From [Phialemoniopsis] sp. UDSM-2020 (Eukaryota; Ascomycota; Sordariomycetes; Thyridiales; Thyridiaceae), in NCBI GenBank assembly GCA_018873225.1, contig JAEILZ010000009.1, positions 67,001 to 131,000 on the forward strand: a stretch of 64,000 bases of DNA, in the 5' to 3' direction. Shown one piece after another: positions 58,005 through 64,000 of this stretch. The number at the start of each line of letters is the position of its first letter. The stretch's first letter is position 1. The notes under the pieces are model-generated. The model was not told the DNA's origin. It did no database searches and saw nothing but the letters and a program-made list of their open reading frames with translations. The position numbers and the translations under genes are program-made.

Positions 58005-61000
58005 CTAGAACCCCCATTGCCGGCACCAATTCTTCATCAGCTCCGGCGTGATAGCCTGCAGCCCCCTCGCCGTCTCGCTGTGCCTCTTGGTCCTCTCCAT
58101 ATCTAACAAGACCTGCCTGACCCCGTCCGTGCTAGCCTGCCGCTGGCCCTCGTACATATCCAACAACTTAACCCCGGGGTTCTTGTTGGCGTCCTTTGTC
58201 CCCGCCGCGCTCTCCCTCAGCATGCCCACCCACTCGTCGAACGAGACGAGCCTGGCGATGCGCGCGCCGTACGCCTCCCGCGCGGCGTCGGCGAGCCGGT
58301 CCCACGTCGTCAGCGACGGGTTGCCGCAGTGGAAGTAGCCGCTGATCGACTCGGTGCTAGCTTGTAGCGTGACGTCCAGCACCAGGCCGGCCGTGTCCTC
58401 GATCGGCACCCAGTCTACCGTGGACAGGCGGCCCAGGTCGCGCGGCAGGACGCCCAGGTACAGCGACGAGGCGACGATGGTCGGTAGCCACTCCTGCCGG
58501 TTCCACACGCCTGCCGCAGCCCTGGGTCCTGCGATCTGGCCCACGCGGATACTGGCTGTCGGGACGCCAGAGACCCTCGCTGCCTCGTCTAGGATCAAGC
58601 TCGACACATGCTTGGACTGGCCGTAGCCCATAGCCGCCAGTGTGCACTCTGGGACCTGCGCCTCCGGGACGAGGCCGTCCTTGACGTGCGTCCACGCGTC
58701 GACGGTGCTGATACTCGATATGAAGACCACAGGCACACGCCGGGGCGCCTTAGCACTGAGGTCGACGAGGTGCCGGACGCCCCGCACGTGCGGCTCGAAA
58801 GAGGACAGCGAGATGTTGAAGTTGACAGGCCAGGCGTTGTGAATAATGCGGTCGACACCGTCCACAACCTGTGCGTAGACATGCTCCTCGAGTCCCAAGC
58901 CGGGCAGTGACAGGTCCGCGCGGAAGAACTCGCACTTGGCAAAGTCGGTGGTGAGCCCCCTCTCGGAGCACGCAGCCTCCTGGCGCTCGCGGGCGTCGAC
59001 GGACCGGTTGAGGCAAATGATCTTGCTGACGCTCGGGTTCGCGACGAGCGAGTGCAGGAGATGGGAGCCCAGGGCGCCGGTGCTGCCGGTAAGCAGGACT
59101 GTCTGGCCCTCGCTTCGGGGCTCGGGCTTGGATCGCGTCGTTTCGGCCGGCGGGAGGTTTTGGGTATACTTCTCCACCATGGCCTTCATCTCATGCTCCT
59201 GCTCTGCCGCGTCCCCGTCGGCATTTGGCTCCGTTGACTGGACAAGCTTGAAGAGGTAGGCCGCCAGACGGCCGTAGTTGGGATTGGAGTAGACCACGCG
59301 AGGGGGTAGGAAGCCCTCCAGGTCGGCGCCTGCAGCTTTCAGGCCTGCAGAGAGCAAGCGGCACGCCGTGATGACCTGCAGGGAGTCCATGCCGGCCGTG
59401 AAGAAGTCTGTGTCGGGACCGATCTTAGGGAGCTCGAGTCGCGTAGTAAACAGATCTTCCATGGACTTCATCAGGGATGCTTCAGAGCTAATGTCGACTT
59501 CCGGTGCATCTCCCTCTTGTCTGTGTGCGACACTGTCGTAGAGCTGGCTTATCTCCTCCTCGTACAGCGCAACTGCCATGGGACGCTGGATGGTGCCCTT
59601 GCCAGCACGGGGGAACGGCTTGTCTGGGTGAGAAAGCATAATCATTTCTTGCTGGATGCGGCCATGAGCAACTGTGTCCCGATTGGCTTCTTGGACGAGT
59701 GGCCAAACGCTTTGTATCAAGGCCTGCATTTCTGCTTCATCCTGAGGTGGGTTGATAGGCTCGAGGATCAGCGCCGGCTCCAGGCGATTTGTCCCGACCA
59801 CCAGTGTCCCCTTGATTTGAGGGTGGGAGAGGATGGTCGCCTCCATGGACGTCGGGTTAAGCTTCTCGCCGTTGGAGAAGACGATGATGCTGTCGGCTCG
59901 TCCATAGTAGATCCAATGATCTGGAAGGTCAGGGTGTGGCCGGTAGAGATCCTGAGTGTCGTACTCGTCCTTGTCTTCGAACGTCCAGAAGATGCCCTGT
60001 AGGCCGGGCTCTTTCTTCTGGCGCACGAAGATGTGCTTGTATATATCTTCGTCGCCGTCCAGCTTTCGGAACTCGTTGCCGCCAAAGGAGTTTTCGAAGA
60101 TGAAGTATTGCCATAGGGCAGAATTCGGCTGGAAGTAGAAAGGGGAGGGCCCCGCCCTGGTGATGCATGTTAGTGAGATGACATGCAGAATTGGAGGTGC
60201 AAGCTGTTGCATACTCGGTGGAAGAGGTGAGATTGGCCAAAGTGACCCCGGCATCTACCAGACGTTTTCCGCCCTGAGGCGTTAACGAGCCTGTGTAGTC
60301 ACAGTCAGTGTCGGCATGATCAACCCGTTCCATGTCAATAACTTACCACCACCCCAAGCAACAAACTTGAGCGCTTTGAAGGTATCGAGATATTCCGGGG
60401 TCGAAGACATGTCGTCCACAATGGATGGAGGCAGGAAGGCAGCATCAACTCCCGAGTGCTTGATACACTGGTACATCAGATCCGGAGTAATGGGTCTCGA
60501 GCCGATGCCCAGTGAAACAGACTCGTAGAAGGTGCTGAAGTAGGTCGACACAAAGAGACCTGAGATGTGAAAGAATGGCACTGTGGTCCACGAATCAGTC
60601 TTGCGTCTATTGGTTGATCAGGCCGAATCACTCACTCGGCACCAACACCCTCTTTGCTCGTCTGGCCATTTCGGGGACCCATGGTAGAGTTCCGAACTTG
60701 AGAGGCAGGGTCCGCATGCCGTCCGCGACAGCCATGATTCCGTTTCTGAGAACGATAGGCTTCGGGAAACCGGAGCTGCCACTGCTGTGAAGGATCACCA
60801 GTGGTTCCCACTGCGCCTCTGCAAACTCCTTCTCATAAGGTACATGGGCTACCTCAACCGAGTCGTTCAACATCAGTTCTTTCTCCGATGGCAGGACGAG
60901 GCTCTTCATGGGCCGTTGTTGGATCCACGACTGGACGGCCGGTTCGAATTCGGCGGAGCAGGCGACAGCATGGCAGTCGGTCGCTTGGAAGAGGCGGAGC

Positions 61001-61417
61001 TGTCCTTCGACAGAATTACGAGGGGAAACGAAAAGTGCCTGAGAAGGGTAGATGTTGGTTCTCGCGTCCTTTGGTCTTGTTTAGAGTATTGCAGAGACTA
61101 TTTACCTTCCAGCCGGCTTTCACGGCACCAAACATGAATGCAAAGTATCTGGAGTCATTGAGACCGAGGTAGGCAATTGTCGGGAATTCCCCGGGCGCCC
61201 CCTCGCCTACAGCTTCGGTGATGAGGTGCTGGCATCGATCGATAGCCCTGGAAGCCTGCTGGTAGTTGATCTTCTGCCAACCATCAGCGGGCTCTGACGA
61301 ACGCGGGATCGAAAGCCATTCGCGCTCCGGTTCATTGCGGGCACGCTCCTCGATGATGCGGAGGGGCAGCCTTTGTCCGTATGGGGTAGTATCTTGTTCG
61401 ACGTGGCCGTTCATCAT
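58005..61417 (-). CDS. NRPS-like adenylation-thiolation-reductase enzyme
   Basis: A 954-residue single-module enzyme expected to activate a carboxylic acid as acyl-AMP, load it on its carrier domain and release it reductively as an aldehyde or alcohol. Exons: 61417-61106, 61038-60636, 60580-60347, 60290-60215 and 60156-58005. Adenylation motifs are HSSGSSGFPKPI, PFFHISG, the split LTSSTEAG (assembled across intron 4), YYGRADSIIVFSNGEKLNP and RAGKGTIQR with the A10 lysine. The carrier site is DFFTAGMDSLQ (Ser about 496). The reductase domain has the Rossmann motif LLTGSTGALGSHLL (about 592) and SSISTVDAW with YGQSK (Tyr about 749, Lys about 753). All key residues appear intact. Substrate is not predictable. 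No other secondary-metabolism gene is within the window. Confidence 0.92.
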
Positions 61418-63084
61418 GGTCTTTGCTCAAAGGCTAGATAGAAGCATTGAGGAACAATCGGGAGGGCGGTCTCATGGGACTGAGTTCGAGGCTACCCGGG
61501 CGTCATTGTTCTATTTAAATAAGAAGCAGATCTCTACGACCGGACCCCTCTCGGCCTAGCCGATTGACGCAGCCACGAGACATATTGACTTATTACCACG
61601 AGGAGGCGAGCTTTGAGATGCCACAGCGCGTCAGCTCTGTCCTTTTGGTGAAGAAGGGTCCTGGCTTGGAGTGGTGGTCAGAAATGTTGACGGATCTTTA
61701 TCTAGAGGTACCTCAACCCTAACAGCCAGGACCAATAGCTACCCCAGAGATTGTCAATCTTTACCTGAAGCGAGGGGGTTATGCCAGGGTACACAGAGGA
61801 CTTATAGTGATTGGCTCAATTACTTCCCGTGCCTCGATGTTCTGTGGCCCCTGTTACGGTGAAGAGTATCTCTGTTACCAATGCGTCAACTCTTCTGGCC
61901 GCTGTTTGCAGCTAGACAAGTTCAGCTATGCTGTTTCTAGTCCAGATTGGCATTTGTGGCTGTTTTGGGTGTCTGACAGGAAAGCTGGGGCTCCACTGCT
62001 GCGTCCGTCTCGGGAGTCTTGTAGGAGGAGAATATCGCCAAGAAGAGAAAAGCGGGTGGAGGCCTTCTCCGCAAACGCGCTACAAAAGGACAATGCCTCC
62101 TCAGGCCGAAACCCAGAGTTGCCCTTCGGCCACAGCTAGTACGAGCAAGCAAGTGGGTGTCCAAAAAAGTTGACAATCTTTGATCATTCTCTAGCCAGAC
62201 TACTGTGAGAGTGAATGATCCATTTACGCCCTCCCTAGTAAGGAGTTCCGGGGTGACCAGGAAACACTCAGATACACTTACATGGAAAACCAACCAACCA
62301 ATTTATCGCCTTAGCAAAGGTACTCAAACGGTGTGCTATGTCAAGTAAAGATACTGTAAGAGAAAGGAAGCTGTAGATCTAAATACGAGTTTATCCACGG
62401 TACATGTTGAGTGAGCATCCGGTCCGGACATCTAAGCGAGCCGTGTTCGGAAGAGCAAGGGTTGAGCGGCGCCGGAGGTGGGGGAGGGCCGGAGCTGACC
62501 AGACCCCGGACAGGGCGAAGCCGGACATCGACCCGGCCCTTGTTTGTCTTCATTCGTGCCTTGATCAGTACGTGCCCAAGCAGTAGACCACTAGCTTCGA
62601 AACACCTTGAGAATTACAGGTCTCGTTGCCAGCACGTGCGAGATCAAAGCATCGAGGATCTCGCCTTTGTGTCGCTTGCAATGGGGCCAATCACAAGCCC
62701 CTCCGCCCGCCCGCCTCAACGCCCACTTTCGATCACCGGGTCTACATAACGTCATCGATAGCGAAGCTCAACTGCTTGAGCTACCCAAACGAGTAAGTTT
62801 AGCAGCTTTTCTGAGAGCTCGAGGCCGGAGGAAATGCCCCTAAAACACGATATTTTCTTGGCTCTAGGCGTACGGCAGCTTTTCTAGATCGGAATTTAGA
62901 TCGATTGCATGATCATAGTTTAAACAGGGTCTACGTTCACTATGATTTCATCCCTGCTCACCTCTTCGTCGTGAATTGTTTCCCAATTGTTGACCCTGCG
63001 TTTTCATCAACCCCCTGCAGCGACTTCGATTCGACGATAAGCTACAGTAAGCACAGCTTTGTGTGTTCCAGATCCCTAGACGCA
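61418..63084. other. Divergent promoters of the NRPS-like gene and the membrane hydrolase
   Basis: 1.67 kb with only short frames, some of which start at non-ATG codons. No transporter, regulator or RNA gene was recognised. Confidence 0.55.
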
Positions 63085-64000
63085 ATGAAGAAGTTCTTCG
63101 GAAGCCGTCAGGACGACAACGGCGGCGGCCCCGCCGGCTCGAACGCCGACAATGCCGACAACTACGACGACCAGCAACCGCCCCCGGATGAGCACACGCG
63201 CCTGCTACCGAACCGGCTCGACAGTGATGTGCCGCCGTACCTGAGCCCCGATGATCCGGCTGTGTCTCCGTACAATCTGTGGACGGTACGGCTCGCGAGA
63301 TACTTTACGATTCTCCTCTCAGCAGTCACATTCTTGTGGTGGATCTTGATTCTGGTGTCGCTCTTCGTTACACCACCCGGGCTGCACTCCAGAGGCTCGG
63401 GCTTCTACGCCTTTAGCTATGCCAGTGTAGCCATGACCACCCTGGTCGTGAGCCTCCTGTTCTTTGGAGCACCTTCTAAGCTGTCCCGGGTTCTCGCTGC
63501 TATCAGCGCCGGTCTCCTGCTCCTGAATATGATCATCATGCTTGCCGTGGAAAAGACAAGGCATGAAGAGGCCTGGGTTGGTATCGCCAGCGTAGTGTGT
63601 AAGTTGCATCTCCTTCCGTAATGGTGTCCTGGGCAATGTACTAACCCGTACTCTCCACAGGGGCACTTGTCATGTCCATCTGGACCATCATCGCCGACAG
63701 AATCGTGCAATGGGGCAAGAGGGAAGAGGAGGAGAGACTCACTGGCCGGCCAGAAACTCGGCGCACACTACTTGAGTGGAGCGAAGTGGCCGTGTCGAGT
63801 GTTGCTCTGTTCATCCTCTGTCTCGTCTCCATACTCCTCACTTGCACACTCATCATCCGGGCTCTCGATGCTGGCCTCGCACCCCCTGGACAGCTGTACT
63901 GGGTTGACGCCGACAAGTATCAGATCCATGTATACTGCCACGGAAATCGCACTAAAGGCGAGCCGACCGTGCTGTTTGAAGGAGGAGAAGATGCTGTCGA
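63085..64000 (+). CDS. Membrane-anchored alpha/beta hydrolase-like protein, N-terminal part (runs off right edge)
   Basis: Exon 1 is 63085-63598 and exon 2 opens at 63661 and is still open at the edge, giving 284 visible residues. Residues 1-60 are hydrophilic and Pro/Asp-rich (PPPDEHTRLLPNRL, a dileucine-like sorting signal). About four to five hydrophobic helices follow, including FTILLSAVTFLWWILILVSL, a segment ending LVVSLLFFG, and AVSSVALFILCLVSILLTCT. After the last helix comes LYWVDADKYQIHVYCHG and PTVLFEGG, which look like the first strands and oxyanion region of an alpha/beta hydrolase fold. The nucleophile elbow lies outside the window. Similar fungal proteins are annotated as hydrolases with N-terminal membrane domains; the substrate is unknown. 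Confidence 0.75.

Noticed and set aside
50400..63084. Secondary-metabolite cluster around the NRPS-like gene
   Set aside because: Left neighbours (erg26, lrg1) are housekeeping genes and no oxidase, transporter or regulator of cluster type is present in the window.

Overview
The window is gene-dense nuclear DNA from a filamentous ascomycete (Pezizomycotina, most likely a Sordariomycete). The evidence is the gene set (Hsp78, Arf1, Emp24, Rpn13, Gos1, Prp5, Erg26, an Lrg1-type LIM-RhoGAP, a Zap1/ZafA-type zinc regulator, a DUF3405 protein, an NRPS-like reductase), short introns mostly of 50-160 nt with GTRNGT-like donors and CTAAC/CTRAC branch sites, strong C/G bias at third codon positions, and short intergenic spaces. 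I see no rRNA, tRNA, CRISPR array, plasmid feature, or intact or heavily mutated transposon. All exon joins below were worked out by reading splice sites and protein frame by eye and are unconfirmed by transcripts.

Layout, left to right: a truncated unknown gene (1-413, minus); mitochondrial disaggregase hsp78 (2274-4706, plus); the divergent vesicle-traffic pair arf1 (minus) and emp24 (plus); a DUF3405 membrane protein (minus); after 2.5 kb of noncoding DNA, a homologue of the fungal luciferase family (14583-15553, plus); cus2-type U2 snRNP factor and rpn13 proteasome ubiquitin receptor (both minus); ribosomal protein eL6 (plus); dipeptidyl peptidase III with a possible mitochondrial leader (minus); a 3.2 kb gene-poor stretch holding a perfect 15-bp inverted repeat; gluconokinase (plus); branched-chain ketoacid dehydrogenase E2 (minus) head-to-head with atp10 (plus); SNARE gos1 (minus) head-to-head with ribosomal protein uL29 (plus); the zinc regulator (minus) head-to-head with the purine bifunctional enzyme ATIC (plus); a small doubly acylated-looking MGNCC protein (plus); prp5 (minus) head-to-head with a mitochondrial HMG-box protein (plus); an unknown 463-residue protein (minus) head-to-head with erg26 (plus); lrg1 (minus); an orphan adenylation-thiolation-reductase enzyme (minus); and a right-truncated membrane alpha/beta hydrolase (plus).

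Most genes are core housekeeping: mitochondrial maintenance (Hsp78, Atp10, HMG protein, BCKDH E2), ER-Golgi traffic (Arf1, Emp24, Gos1), splicing (Cus2 and Prp5, which act on the same U2 snRNP step), translation (eL6, uL29), proteasome, purine and sterol synthesis. The lineage-specific items most worth a second look are the luciferase-family gene, the orphan NRPS-like reductase, the MGNCC protein, the cysteine-rich repeat in the zinc regulator, the overlapping upstream ORF on hsp78 and the inverted repeat at 25024-25108. I do not see a clustered novel multi-gene system.
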